Positions 8,399 to 17,395 of a stretch of DNA of 64,000 bases are shown here, piece by piece; position 1 is the stretch's first letter; every line of letters begins with the position of its first letter. Source of the DNA: RPQJ01 sp963707145 (GTDB lineage: Bacteria; Pseudomonadota; Gammaproteobacteria; Steroidobacterales; Steroidobacteraceae). The notes under the pieces are model-generated. The model was not told where the DNA came from, searched no databases, and saw nothing but the letters and a program-made list of their open reading frames with translations. Made by a program: the position numbers and the translations under genes. The stretch lies in the NCBI GenBank assembly GCA_963707145.1, contig CAVPOQ010000004.1, forward strand, positions 186,001 through 250,000. The letters run 5' to 3'.

Positions 8399-9232
8399 CT
8401 ACTTCGGCACCAGACCCATGCGGCGCAGGTTGCTGCGCAACGCGTCGCGCCCTGCCGCCGCAAAGGTCTGTTTGAATGCGCTCGCATCGCCGGCAAACAG
8501 CGCTTTCGCGTCGGCCGTCTCCGGATCGACCATCCTGCGTGCCTTACTGACCACCTTGCCGGTTGCAGGATCCACCAGCTTGGTGCTCACCAGCACGTAC
8601 AGCACTCGCCCGGGCCCGAGCTCAAAGTTGCTGAGCGCGACCTCGAGCACACGCTCGCCGGGATTCACCTCCGGTGCGGCGTAACTGAACGGCGTCTTGC
8701 TCATTCCGTACCAGGTCGCGATCGGCTGGTACCAGTTATGCATCGTGATGGTCCGTTCGCGCTTCTCGATCCCCGGCACCGGACGCACCTGGTCCGACCG
8801 CCGGACGCTCCAATCGCCAGCCTGCTGCAGGAGAGCCTGCGCCTCCTCCGCCAGCGCCACGGTCGGCACCCAGACATCCGCGGCATTCAGAATGGCCTCC
8901 GCCGACGTCGCCTGCTTGTCCGCCTGACGGGTTCTCTCCGGCAGGCTCGCCAGAATGACGATGCCCGAAATCGCGAACAGCGTGCGCCCAGCCTCTGCTA
9001 CCGCCTCGCTGGCTGCCCAGCTGAGCCCCGCGCCCGTGTTGGCGGCCAGCGCCTGCTCCGCATCGATGCCAGGTCCGAAGGTCAGCGGCGGCGACTCCAG
9101 CGGCACAATGACGATCCCGCGCTCCCTTGCCTGCTCGGCCATGCCAGCGGCTGCGTCGGCAGCGGGCAGCACGGCCAGCGTCATCACTGCCAGCAGGCAC
9201 CAGCGAACTCCGGCCGTAGCTGCGAACTTCAT
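8399..9232 (-). CDS. Exported protein of unknown function
   Basis: The ATG at 9232 gives MKFAATAGVRWCLLAVMTLA followed by VLPAADAAAG, a classical signal peptide with a probable cleavage near residue 28. I chose it over the longer upstream frame because that extension encodes IS3 integrase sequence (NLAAQRRRFGYRRIHAL). The mature 250-residue protein has an alpha/beta pattern with a conserved-looking GERVLEVALSNFELGPG strand pair, and VSTKLVDPATGKVV near the end. No lipobox and no recognised catalytic motif are present. A GAGAG sequence lies just upstream of the ATG. The adjacent lipoprotein gene suggests a shared envelope role, which is inference. Confidence 0.6.
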   Translation of the reverse strand: MKFAATAGVRWCLLAVMTLAVLPAADAAAGMAEQARERGIVIVPLESPPLTFGPGIDAEQALAANTGAGLSWAASEAVAEAGRTLFAISGIVILASLPERTRQADKQATSAEAILNAADVWVPTVALAEEAQALLQQAGDWSVRRSDQVRPVPGIEKRERTITMHNWYQPIATWYGMSKTPFSYAAPEVNPGERVLEVALSNFELGPGRVLYVLVSTKLVDPATGKVVSKARRMVDPETADAKALFAGDASAFKQTFAAAGRDALRSNLRRMGLVPK

Positions 9233-9379
9233 GGCGCTCTCTCCGACCTCCATCGCCCGCTGTGCATCGATGACGCTAGCACTCGGCTGCGCTGACGCCA
9301 TTCGGGGTCTTGGAGACCCGGGCAGGTATTTCTGGCAGGGGAGTTCGCCCAGTCGGGCCAAGCCTCCACGCGGGCAACC

Positions 9380-9785
9380 AGGCAGCGCATGGATGCGCCG
9401 GTAGCCGAAGCGCCGACGCTGAGCGGCGAGGTTCACGTCGCGCCTGCGGGCTCACCGCTTTCCCCGCGCCACGACCTTGAGCGACTCGAATCGAGCATCG
9501 CCTCCGCCAGCAGCTTCTTGAGCTTGGTGTTCTCCGACTCGAGCTCGCGCAGGTGGCGTGCCTCCGACACGTCCAGGCCGCCCAGCCGGCTGCGCCACTT
9601 GTAGAACGTCGCGTCACTGAGACCGTGCTTGCGGCAGAGATCCTTGACCGGAACGCCGCCTTCGACCTGCCTCAGGAACCCGATGATCTGCTCGTCCGTA
9701 AAACTCAACTTCTTCATGTCCGCTTCCTCTCCGGAAAGCGGACTCTACTTACCCTCGACTGGCACTGACATCGGGGAACAGGTCA
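9380..9785 (-). mobile_element. IS3-family insertion sequence remnant
   Basis: The segment holds an orfA gene and, directly after it, a short piece of the orfB integrase (NLAAQRRRFGYRRIHAL at about 9386-9436). Most of orfB, including the DDE catalytic core, is missing, so an internal or end deletion has removed transposition function. The outer end beyond orfA reads TGACCTGTTCCCC inward on the minus strand from 9785, which resembles an IS3-type terminal repeat beginning with TG. The other end was not found. Confidence 0.7.
9433..9717 (-). pseudogene. IS3-family OrfA (helix-turn-helix transposase subunit), frame damaged
   Basis: The first 75 residues are typical OrfA: MKKLSFTDEQIIGFLRQVE, then VKDLCRKHGLSDATFYKWRS, the DNA-binding helix-turn-helix, then a leucine-zipper-like RELESENTKLKKLLAEAML. 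After AEAMLDSS the frame slips: one extra base would give LKVVARGKR and a stop, the usual end of this subgroup. As it stands the frame runs on into unrelated sequence. With orfB mostly deleted this copy cannot transpose by itself. Confidence 0.85.
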
Positions 9786-9817
9786 AGGCCTCGTCAACGA
9801 CCGCTCGCCGGCCGGCA

Positions 9818-10642
9818 TCAGCAGTCCGGCTGCTCCGGCCAGGCGGACGCGTCGATCGTCTCCCGGTAGGCGTGCCACGTGGCGTGCCCGATCAGGGGCA
9901 GCGTGATGCCGAGGGCGACCATGATCCAGGCGAGGCCCGCACCGCGGTCACGGCCGATGAACAGGAGTGCGAACCCCGGCGCCACGGCGAGCACGATGCA
10001 GGCGGCCCACACCGCCATCGCGACAGCGGTTGCGCAGCACGGCGTTGATGCTGGTGACGACGCAGGTGACCGCGTCCACGCGCCGGTCCACCAGCATCGG
10101 CAGGGAGAAGGCGGCGGCCGAGAACACGATCAGTGCAAAGATCGAGCCGACGGCGCTGCCGATGCCGAAGAAGGTGAGGTACTCGCGCCAGCCTGGCTCC
10201 GAGCCGACGGGGAAGAACACGTGGATCGCCGAGCCGGCCCGCGCCCACACCAGGAACACGACCATCAGCATCAGCGCGAACACCATCAGGTTGCCGAAGA
10301 CGCGCTGTTCCTCGCGCAGGCACCGGCGCAGCGACGGCACCTTGCCGCGCTCGAGCTGGCGGCTGATCGCATAGGTGCCCACGGCGAGCACCGGCGCGAT
10401 CAGGATGAAGCCCGACACCAGCGACAGCAGTTCCCAGTAGCCGCCCAGCTCGACCGCGACGACGCGCGAGCGCGAGGCTCAGCAGCACCACGACCGCGCC
10501 GAAGGTCAGGCTCTGGCGCGGCGCCGACCACATGGTCGCGCCAGCCGGCGCGCAGCCATCCGAGCGGCGCGGCGGGCGCCAGCGTGCGGCACGGCGCCAC
10601 GAACGGCAGCGCCTCCTCGGGCGGGCTCGTCTCCGTGGTCAT
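9818..10642 (-). CDS. DUF2189-family multi-pass membrane protein (three frame breaks)
   Basis: Four overlapping frames read in order give one protein of the DUF2189 family. It opens with MTTETSPPEEALPF, then a first membrane helix (LTFGAVVVLLS), then WELLSLVSGFILIAPVLAVG and SRQLERGKVPSL. It continues with FFGIGSAVGSIFALIVFS and VDAVTCVVTSINAVLRN, and ends in two helices with HATWHAYRETID. Each junction needs exactly two extra bases in a CG run, at 10535-10541, 10463-10470 and 10024-10030. The 825-base span then becomes 277 codons, the normal size for the family. Five or six membrane segments are expected. The biochemical role of the family is not established. I consider the gene intact and the breaks sequence errors. 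Confidence 0.8.
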
Positions 10643-10679
10643 GGCAGTCTCCCCCTGCCGACCTCCCGGCCGGCGTATC

Positions 10680-11009
10680 CTACAGAGCGTCCACTTTCGC
10701 GGCGCAGATGAAGTCGTTCTCCGACAGCCCGCCGACCGAGTGCGTCGAGAACGTCATCCGGCAGTAGTTGTAACCCACCTCGAGGTCGGGGTGGTGGTCC
10801 TCGGCGTTGGCGATCCACGCGACCGCGTTGACGAAGGCCATCGTCTCGTAGAAATCGTCGAAGCCGAATGCGCGGCGGATCGAGCGGCCGTCCTCGGCGA
10901 TGCGCCAGCCCGGCGCGAGCCGGGCGAACAGCTCCGCCGCCTGCGCGGCATCGAGGGGCGGCGTGCCGGGCGGGATGGCCCGGCAGCTGAGATCGCGCAG
11001 TCCGGTCAT
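10680..11009 (-). CDS. phhB: Pterin-4a-carbinolamine dehydratase
   Basis: The 109-residue protein is a standard single-domain PCD/DCoH enzyme, which dehydrates 4a-hydroxytetrahydrobiopterin so that the pterin cofactor of aromatic amino acid hydroxylases can be recycled. The active-site block is NAEDHHPDLEVGYNYC, followed by TFSTHSVGGLSENDF at the C-terminus, both characteristic. The ATG at 11009 overlaps the ispG stop as ATGA, so the two are translationally coupled. No phenylalanine hydroxylase gene is in the window, so the partner enzyme would be elsewhere. Confidence 0.95.
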   Translation of the reverse strand: MTGLRDLSCRAIPPGTPPLDAAQAAELFARLAPGWRIAEDGRSIRRAFGFDDFYETMAFVNAVAWIANAEDHHPDLEVGYNYCRMTFSTHSVGGLSENDFICAAKVDAL

Positions 11010-12247
11010 GGCGTGGGCTCCCGGCGGTAGGTTCGCTCGACGTAATCCTCGACGAGCTGCTGGAACTCCTCGGCGATGCGCTCGCCCTTGAGAGTCGGGC
11101 CCTTCTCGCCGTCGATGTAGACGGGTGCCACCGGCCGCTCGCCGGTGCCGGGCAGGCTGATGCCGATGCTGGCGTGCTTGCTCTCGCCCGGTCCGTTCAC
11201 GACGCAGCCCATCACCGCCACGGTCATCTGCTCGACGCCGGGATGGTGCCGGCGCCAGTGCGGCATGCGGTGTCGCAGGTGCGACTGGATCTTCTGCGCC
11301 AGTTCCTGGAAGTAGGTGGAGGTGGTGCGGCCGCAGCCGGGGCAGGCGATCACCATCGGCGTGAACGAGCGCAGGCCCATGGTCTGCAGGATCTCCTGCG
11401 CCACGATCACCTCCTGCGTGCGGTCGCCGCCGGGCTCGGGCGTGAGCGAGACGCGGATCGTGTCGCCGATCCCCTCCTGCAGCAGCACCGCCATCGCGGC
11501 CGTGGAGGCCACGATGCCCTTCGAGCCCATGCCCGCCTCGGTGAGCCCGAGGTGCAGCGGGTAGTCGCAGCGGGCGGCGATGCTGCGATACACGGCGATG
11601 AGGTCCTGCACGCCGCTCACCTTGCAGGAGATCACGATGCGATCGTGCGGCAGGCCGAGCTCCTCGGCGCGGCGCGCGCTCTCGAGCGCCGAGACCACGA
11701 TCGCCTCGCGCATCACGTCGTTGGCCTCGAGCGGCTGCGCCTGCCGCGAGTTCTCGTCCATCAGGCGCGTCAGCAGGTCCTGGTCGAGGCTGCCCCAGTT
11801 GACGCCGATGCGCACCGGCTTGTCGTCCAGCGGCAGGCGATCTCGATCATCTCGGCGAACTGCGGGTCGCGCTTGCTGCCGCGGCCCACGTTGCCCGGGT
11901 TGATGCGGTACTTGGCGAGCGCCTCGGCGCAGGCCGGGTGGCCGCGCAGCAGCTTGTGGCCGTTGAAGTGGAAGTCGCCCACGATCGGCACGCCGACGCC
12001 GAGCTGCGCCAGCCGCTCGACGATCGCCGGCACCGCGGCGGCGGCTTCCTCCGTGTTCACCGTCACGCGGACGATCTCCGAGCCCGCCAGCGCGAGCGCA
12101 CGGACCTGCAGCACCGTCGCCTCGACGTCGGCGGTGTCGGTGTTGGTCATCGACTGCACGACCACGGGATGACCGCCGCCCACGGTCACCGGGCCGACCC
12201 GCACCGCCGTGGCGCGCCGGCGCTGCAGCGCGCTCACGGAGCCCCAT
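11006..12247 (-). CDS. ispG: 4-hydroxy-3-methylbut-2-enyl diphosphate synthase
   Basis: IspG is the [4Fe-4S] enzyme that makes HMBPP in the non-mevalonate isoprenoid pathway. Visible are VVVQSMTNTDTADV and VRVTVNTEEAA in the TIM barrel, INPGNVGRGSK, RIGVNWGSLDQDL, LGLTEAGMGSKG, and the cluster-ligand region ACPGCGRTT plus GCVVNGPGES. Two breaks occur. One base is missing near 11838 (or two are extra), between IEIAC and LDDKPV. Two bases are missing in the CG run at 12228-12235. With the latter restored, an ATG at 12247 (MGLRERALQRRRATAV) becomes the start. The span then is 415 codons. Without the correction the frame runs straight on from the DUF885 gene, creating a false fusion. Confidence 0.93.
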   Translation of the reverse strand: MGLRERAAAPARHGGAGRPGDRGRRSSRGRAVDDQHRHRRRRGDGAAGPCARAGGLGDRPRDGEHGGSRRRGAGDRRAAGAARRRRADRGRLPLQRPQAAARPPGLRRGARQVPHQPGQRGPRQQARPAVRRDDRDRLPLDDKPVRIGVNWGSLDQDLLTRLMDENSRQAQPLEANDVMREAIVVSALESARRAEELGLPHDRIVISCKVSGVQDLIAVYRSIAARCDYPLHLGLTEAGMGSKGIVASTAAMAVLLQEGIGDTIRVSLTPEPGGDRTQEVIVAQEILQTMGLRSFTPMVIACPGCGRTTSTYFQELAQKIQSHLRHRMPHWRRHHPGVEQMTVAVMGCVVNGPGESKHASIGISLPGTGERPVAPVYIDGEKGPTLKGERIAEEFQQLVEDYVERTYRREPTP

Positions 12248-14014
12248 CCGGCGGACGCGCCGCGCGTGCGCACCCAGCGCTCCACGTTCTGCTGCAGGAC
12301 GTCGAGCGGCACCGCACCGCTGCCGAGCACGACGTCGTGGAACTCGCGCAGGTCGAAGCCGGGCCCGAGCGCCGCGGCGGCACTCGCGCGCAGCTCCTTG
12401 ATGCGCAGCTCGCCGATCTTGTAGGCGAGCGCCTGCCCCGGCCAGGAGATGTAGCGGTCGATCTCGTTGACGATGTCGAGTTCGCTCTTCGGCGCGTTGG
12501 CGCGGAAATACTCGATCGCCTGCGCGCGGCTCCAGCGCTTGTGGTGGATGCCGGTGTCGACCACGAGGCGCACCGCGCGCCACATCTCGTAGGTGAGTTG
12601 GCCGAACTTGTCGTAGGGATCGTCGTAGAAGCCCATCTCCTCGCCGAGGCTCTCGCTGTAGAGCGCCCAGCCCTCGACGAAGGCCGTGGCCTCGAAGTCG
12701 CGCCGGAACTGCGGTAGCCCGCCGAGTTCCTGCGCCAGGGCGATCTGCAGGTGGTGGCCCGGCACCGCCTCGTGGATGGTGAGCACCGGGATCTCGTAGG
12801 TCGGGCGCTCCTCGGGCTTGTAGAGGTTCACGTAGTAGAACCCCGCGCGGCGCCCGTCGAGGGACGGCGGCTGGTAGTACGCGGTCGTGGTGTCCGGAGC
12901 CGACTCGGCGGGAATCGGGCGTACGCCGTAGGGCATGCGCGGCAGACGGCCGAAGTACTGCGGCAGCAGCGGGTCGACGCGCTTCGACATCGCGAGGTAG
13001 GCCTCGAGCAGCCGCTGCGGGTCGCGTGTAGCGGAAGCGCGGGTCGGTGCGAAGGAAGACCAGGAACTCCTCGAAGCTGCCCTCGAAGCCGACCCGCTCG
13101 ATGATCGTCTGCATCTCGCTGCGGATGCGCGCGACCTCGCGCAGTCCGATCTCGTGGATCTCGTCGGGCGTGAGCTCGGTCGTGGTGAACCAGCGCACGC
13201 GCTCCCGGTACCACTGCGCGCCGCCCGGCGTGTCCCAGATGCCGACGCTGGTGCGGGTGGCGGGCAGGTACTCCTGCTCGAAGAACGCCTGCAGGCGACG
13301 GAACGCAGGCACCACTTCGCGCTCGATCGAGGCGAGTCCGGCGCTCCTCAGCCGCTGCTGTTCGATCTCGGGCAGCGATGCCGGCATGCGCCTGAAAGGT
13401 GCGTAGAACGGACTCGCCGCGGGGTCGCTCACCACCTGCCGGGCAATCTGCGCGGGCACCCGCTCCATGATGACGCGCGGCTGCGTCAGGCCGCGGCGCA
13501 TGCCCTCGCGCATCAGCGCGATGGTCTGGTCCACGTACTCGCCGACGCCGTCGAGGCGGGCGATCCAGTTCTCGTAGTCCTTCGCCGTCGCGAACGGCAG
13601 CAGTTCGGCCACCTCGTGCGCCGACTGCACGCCGCGCCGCTGCGTGACCGGCAGGTACTGCAGGCCCCAGCCGTAGGCCGCCACCGAGTCGCGGTAGATG
13701 CGGCCGAACAGGTCGCGGTTGAGCCGGTCGGCGGCGTCGAGGTCCTCGGCCGGAATCGCCGCGAGCGTCGCGAGCACCGTCTGGTCCGCGGCGTTGCTGC
13801 GCGCGAGCGCCGCGGACGACAGGTCTGGCCAGCGGTCGTCGTAGCGGTGGTCGCCGATGTAGGACGCCTGCAGCGGGTTTTCGCGCAGGCCGCGCTCCCA
13901 TTCGGAGTCGAACAGGGAGTGCAGGCGGCCGGCGACCGTGTCCGCGGTGGTGCCGGCCGGGGCGGCGCCCGCGACGGTTGCGGCCAGGAGGAGGCTCAGG
14001 GCAAGGCCATGCAT
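12234..14014 (-). CDS. DUF885-family (peptidase-like) exported protein
   Basis: The protein begins MHGLALSLLLAATVAGAAPAG, a signal peptide, and continues with LFDSEWERGLRENPLQASYIGD. The family's metal-binding signature HEAVPGHHLQ is present, followed by TAFVEGWALYSESLGEEMG and a C-terminal EFHDVVLGSGAVPLDVL. These are hallmarks of DUF885, related to zinc metallopeptidases. Two bases appear lost at 13023-13028, splitting YTR from DPQRLLEAYLAM. A second loss at about 12262-12267 hides the natural end RPPDGAP with a TGA at 12234-12236, which would overlap the ispG start. Corrected length is 594 residues, the normal size. Substrate unknown. It probably acts in the periplasm and is transcribed with ispG and phhB. 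Confidence 0.85.
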
Positions 14015-14147
14015 CGGAGGTTCCCGCTCGCGGATCAGGGCCAGGGATGTTCCGGCTCGAGCCGCCAAATGACAAGCTGTCCGCGGCCGCTGGCGCTGGC
14101 CGGCCGGGCAGGGCTCGGGTAACATGCCGGCACCCATCGCAAGGCCC

Positions 14148-14394
14148 GTCCGGAGAGAGGCTGCAGGACCGGGTACATTCCTTTTCTTCTGGCCTGCCCG
14201 ACGGCGGGCCGGGCAAGAGAGTCAGGCGAATGTCCCAGGTCTTCCGCCCGCCGAAGGCGCAACCCGCCCGGAAACGCTCAGGCAAAAGAACGGCGTCGCC
14301 TGATGGGCTCTGGAGAGCGATCCCGCGGGGGGTCCACCGAAGGGGTGAGGTGCCGTTCGACCGGCGCCCGATCTCTCAGGTCACAGGACAGAGG
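14148..14394 (+). promoter_or_regulatory. Tandem glycine riboswitch controlling gcvT
   Basis: Two consecutive glycine aptamers are visible. The first starts at CCGGAGAGAGGC (14150-14161), carries CCGCCGAAGGCGCAACC (14248-14264) and ends with ACGCTCAGGCAAAAGAACGG (14274-14293). The second starts at CTCTGGAGAG (14308-14317), has CCACCGAAGGGG (14334-14345) and ends with ATCTCTCAGGTCACAGGACA (14371-14390). These match the conserved core of the gcvT-type RNA, in which two aptamers respond to glycine. A strong intrinsic terminator follows at once. Binding of glycine would therefore prevent termination and switch the downstream cleavage operon on. That direction of control is known for the class and inferred here. 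Confidence 0.93.
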
Positions 14395-14430
14395 GGCGGC
14401 AGGCCGGCAGGCGCTGCCGCCCTTTTTTTT
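14394..14430 (+). terminator. Intrinsic terminator of the glycine riboswitch
   Basis: GGGCGGCA (14395-14402) pairs with TGCCGCCC (14415-14422) and is followed by eight T residues (14423-14430). It lies directly after the second aptamer and 23 bases before gcvT, so it acts as the expression platform. The left side overlaps the end of the aptamer (GAGGGG), allowing mutually exclusive pairing. Confidence 0.88.
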
Positions 14431-14453
14431 GTACGGATTCCGGGACGGTCACC

Positions 14454-15548
14454 ATGGGACTGAAAACGCCACTCCACGACCTCCATGTCGCCGCAGGTGC
14501 GCGCATGGTCGACTTCGGCGGCTGGGACATGCCAGTCAACTACGGCTCGCAGATCGAGGAGCACCACATGGTGCGCCGCGACGCGGGCATGTTCGACGTG
14601 TCCCACATGTGCGTCGTGGACCTGCGCGGCGAACGCGTGCGCGACTACCTGCGCCGGCTGCTCGCCAACGACGTCGCGAAACTCAAGGAGCCGGGCAAGG
14701 CGCTCTACTCCTGCATGCTGCGCGAGCACGGCGGCGTCATCGACGACCTGATCGTGTACTACCTGGACGAGCGCTGGTACCGCATGGTCGTCAACGCCGG
14801 CACGCGCGAGAAGGACCTCGGGTGGCTGCGCGAGCATGCCGCCCAGTTCGGCGTGTCGGTCGAGCCGCGCTTCGACCTCGCCATGATCGCCGTGCAGGGC
14901 CCCAATGCGCGGGCCAGGGCTGCGACGCTGCTCGACCCGTCCTCCGCCGAGCAAGCGCTCGCGCTCGGGTACTTCTACGGCGCGGCGTCCGGGGGCGAGC
15001 GCTTCATCGCGCGCACCGGCTACACCGGTGAGGACGGCTGGGAAATCATGCTGCCCGCCACCGAGGCCGGCGAGTTCTGGACGCGGCTGCGCGAGGCGGG
15101 AGTGACGCCGTGCGGCCTCGGTGCGCGCGACACGCTGCGCCTCGAGGCCGGCATGAACCTCTACGGCAGCGACATGGACGAGACCACCTCGCCGCTCGAG
15201 TCCGGCCTCGGCTGGACCATCGCCTGGGAACCGCGCGACCGCGACTTCATCGGCCGTGCGGCGCTCGCCGAGCAGAAGGCGCGCGGCGTGCCGCGCAAGC
15301 TCGTGGGCCTGGTGCTCGCCGACCGCGGCGTGCTGCGCTCGCACCAGAAGGTGATCGTGCCGGCGGTGGGCGAGGGCGAGGTCACGAGCGGCACCTTCTC
15401 GCCGACGCTCGAGCGCGCCATCGCGCTCGCGCGCGTGCCTTCGCAGACGACCGACCGCTGCGAGGTCGAGATCCGCGGCCGGCTGCTGAGCGCGGCGGTG
15501 GTGCGCCCGCCGTTCGTGCGGCACGGCAAGATCGCGATCGCAGTCTGA
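14454..15548 (+). CDS. gcvT: Glycine cleavage system T protein (aminomethyltransferase)
   Basis: GcvT transfers the aminomethyl carbon from lipoyl-GcvH to tetrahydrofolate, releasing ammonia. The 364-residue protein shows LHDLHVAAGARMVDFGGWDM at the N-terminus and the folate-site Asp in GGVIDDLIVYY (residues 93-103). RTGYTGEDGWEI follows, and the C-terminal barrel has SPTLERAIALARV. Length and motifs are normal for the family. It is the first gene of the operon behind the glycine riboswitch. gcvH follows 39 bases downstream. Confidence 0.97.
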   Translation: MGLKTPLHDLHVAAGARMVDFGGWDMPVNYGSQIEEHHMVRRDAGMFDVSHMCVVDLRGERVRDYLRRLLANDVAKLKEPGKALYSCMLREHGGVIDDLIVYYLDERWYRMVVNAGTREKDLGWLREHAAQFGVSVEPRFDLAMIAVQGPNARARAATLLDPSSAEQALALGYFYGAASGGERFIARTGYTGEDGWEIMLPATEAGEFWTRLREAGVTPCGLGARDTLRLEAGMNLYGSDMDETTSPLESGLGWTIAWEPRDRDFIGRAALAEQKARGVPRKLVGLVLADRGVLRSHQKVIVPAVGEGEVTSGTFSPTLERAIALARVPSQTTDRCEVEIRGRLLSAAVVRPPFVRHGKIAIAV

Positions 15549-15587
15549 CCCTCTCTTCACGGACGACCCCTTTCCACGGAGCAGACC

Positions 15588-15983
15588 ATGAGCAACGTTC
15601 CTGCCGACCTGCGCTTTCTCAAGTCCCACGAATGGGCCCGGCTCGAGGCCGACGGCACCGTGACCGTGGGGATCTCCGACCACGCCCAGCAGGCGCTCGG
15701 CGACCTCGTGTTCGTCGAGGCGCCGGAGGCCGGACGCCGCGTCTCCGCCGGCGAGGCCTGCGCGGTGGTCGAATCCGTCAAGGCCGCCTCCGACGTCTAT
15801 AGCCCGGTCAGCGGCGAGGTGGTGGCGGGCAACGCCGACCTCGGCGGGCAGCCGGAACTGATCAACCAGGATCCCTACGGCGCGGGCTGGATCATGCGGG
15901 TCCGCCCCGACGACAAGACGCAGTTCGCCGCGATGCTCGACGCGAAGGCTTACGAGGCGGCGCTGGCCGCGGAAACCCACTAA
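15588..15983 (+). CDS. gcvH: Glycine cleavage system H protein
   Basis: The 131-residue carrier protein holds the lipoyl arm that shuttles the aminomethyl group between P, T and L proteins. The lipoylated lysine is K65 in VESVKAASDVYSP, the family signature. The N-terminal SHEWARLEADGTVTVGISD and LGDLVFVEAPE are also typical. It requires lipoylation, for which lipA and lipB lie at 56-58 kb of this window. It sits between gcvT and gcvPA with short spacers. Confidence 0.97.
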   Translation: MSNVPADLRFLKSHEWARLEADGTVTVGISDHAQQALGDLVFVEAPEAGRRVSAGEACAVVESVKAASDVYSPVSGEVVAGNADLGGQPELINQDPYGAGWIMRVRPDDKTQFAAMLDAKAYEAALAAETH

Positions 15984-16001
15984 GCAGAGGACGGGCCTGC
16001 C

Positions 16002-17375
16002 ATGCCCTTCATTCCCCACACTGCCGAGGACGTCCGGGAGATGCTCGCGGCGATCGGCGCGCCGGACACGGAGGCGCTGTTCGACGAGATCCCGGCCGCA
16101 CTGCGCGCGCAGGCGCTCGAGGAGATCCCGCCCGCGCTCTCCGAGATGGAGGTCGGCCGGCTGATGTCGGTGCGGGCCGCCGCCGACGGCCGCCCGCTCA
16201 ATTTCATCGGCGCCGGAGCCTACGAGCACCACGTGCCGGCGGCGGTGTGGGCGATCGTGACGCGTGGCGAGTTCTACAGCGCCTACACGCCGTACCAGGC
16301 CGAGGCGAGCCAGGGCACGCTGCAACTGCTCTACGAGTACCAGTCGATGATGGCGAGCCTGACCGGCATGGCCGTCTCCAATGCCTCGCTCTACGACGGC
16401 GCCACCGCGCTCGCGGAGGCCTGCCTGATGGCCGTCCGTGCACACCGCCGGTCGAAGTCGCAGCGCATCCTCGTGCCGGCTGCCGTGAATCCGACCTACC
16501 GGCAGGTGCTGCAGTCGGTCGCGGGCAACCAGAACCTCGCCTTCGACCTGCTGCCCTACGACCAGGGCGGCGGCCACACGACGGTCGCGAGCCTCGAGAA
16601 GTACCGCGGCGCCGACATCACGGCGCTGGTGATCCAGCAGCCGAACTTCTTCGGCACGCTCGAGGACGTCGACGCGCTCACCGACTGGGCCCACGAGGCC
16701 GGCATGCTGGTGATCGCGGTGGTGAACCCGGTGTCGCTCGCGGTGCTCAAGCCGCCGGGCGAGTGGGGGGCCAGGGGCGTCGACATCGTCTGCGGCGAGG
16801 GCCAGCCGCTCGGCGTGCCGCTGTCCTCCGGTGGCCCGTACTTCGGGTTCATGACCACCCGCATGGAGCACGTGCGCCAGATGCCGGGCCGCATCGTCGG
16901 CCGCACCGTGGACCTCGACGGCAAGCCGGGCTTCACGCTCACGCTGCAGGCGCGCGAGCAGCACATCCGACGCAGCAAGGCGACCTCCAACATCTGTACC
17001 AACCAGGGACTGCTGGTGACGGCGGCGACGATCCACATGTCGCTGCTCGGACCGCATGGTCTCGCGCAGGTCGCCTCCACCTGCATGGAGCGCACGGCCG
17101 AGCTGGTCGAGGCTCTGGTCGCGTTGCGCGGCGTGCGACTGGCCTTCGACCGGCCGCGCTTCCACGAGGCGGTGCTGCTGCTCGAGCGGCCGGTGAAGGG
17201 CGTGCTCGAGTCGCTCGCGGCCCGCGGCATCGTCGGTGGCTGCGACATCTCGGCGCAGTACCCGTCGCTCGGCAACGCGCTGCTGGTGTGCGCAACCGAG
17301 ACGCGCACCGCGGAGGACATCGCCACCTATGCCGGAGCGCTCGCCGAGGTGCTGCAAGACGCGGCCGCGGCCTGA
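16002..17375 (+). CDS. gcvPA: Glycine dehydrogenase (decarboxylating) subunit 1
   Basis: This is the N-terminal half of the two-subunit P protein, which with gcvPB decarboxylates glycine and loads the methylamine onto GcvH. The 457-residue chain starts MPFIPHTAEDVREMLAAIG. It contains FIGAGAYEHHVPAAV, TPYQAEASQGTLQLLYEYQ and NASLYDGATALAEA, and ends in RRSKATSNICTNQ with a following helical region. Unlike subunit 2 it lacks the PLP-binding lysine. A split P protein is known from many bacteria and archaea; enterobacteria have the fused form. The gene starts 18 bases after gcvH. Confidence 0.96.
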   Translation: MPFIPHTAEDVREMLAAIGAPDTEALFDEIPAALRAQALEEIPPALSEMEVGRLMSVRAAADGRPLNFIGAGAYEHHVPAAVWAIVTRGEFYSAYTPYQAEASQGTLQLLYEYQSMMASLTGMAVSNASLYDGATALAEACLMAVRAHRRSKSQRILVPAAVNPTYRQVLQSVAGNQNLAFDLLPYDQGGGHTTVASLEKYRGADITALVIQQPNFFGTLEDVDALTDWAHEAGMLVIAVVNPVSLAVLKPPGEWGARGVDIVCGEGQPLGVPLSSGGPYFGFMTTRMEHVRQMPGRIVGRTVDLDGKPGFTLTLQAREQHIRRSKATSNICTNQGLLVTAATIHMSLLGPHGLAQVASTCMERTAELVEALVALRGVRLAFDRPRFHEAVLLLERPVKGVLESLAARGIVGGCDISAQYPSLGNALLVCATETRTAEDIATYAGALAEVLQDAAAA

Positions 17376-17395
17376 GCCTGCACGAGGACACCCCG

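Noticed and set aside
11006..14137. A single 1043-residue DUF885-IspG fusion protein
   Set aside because: Explained by lost bases in CG runs; separate genes of normal length appear after correction, with IspG at the usual size.
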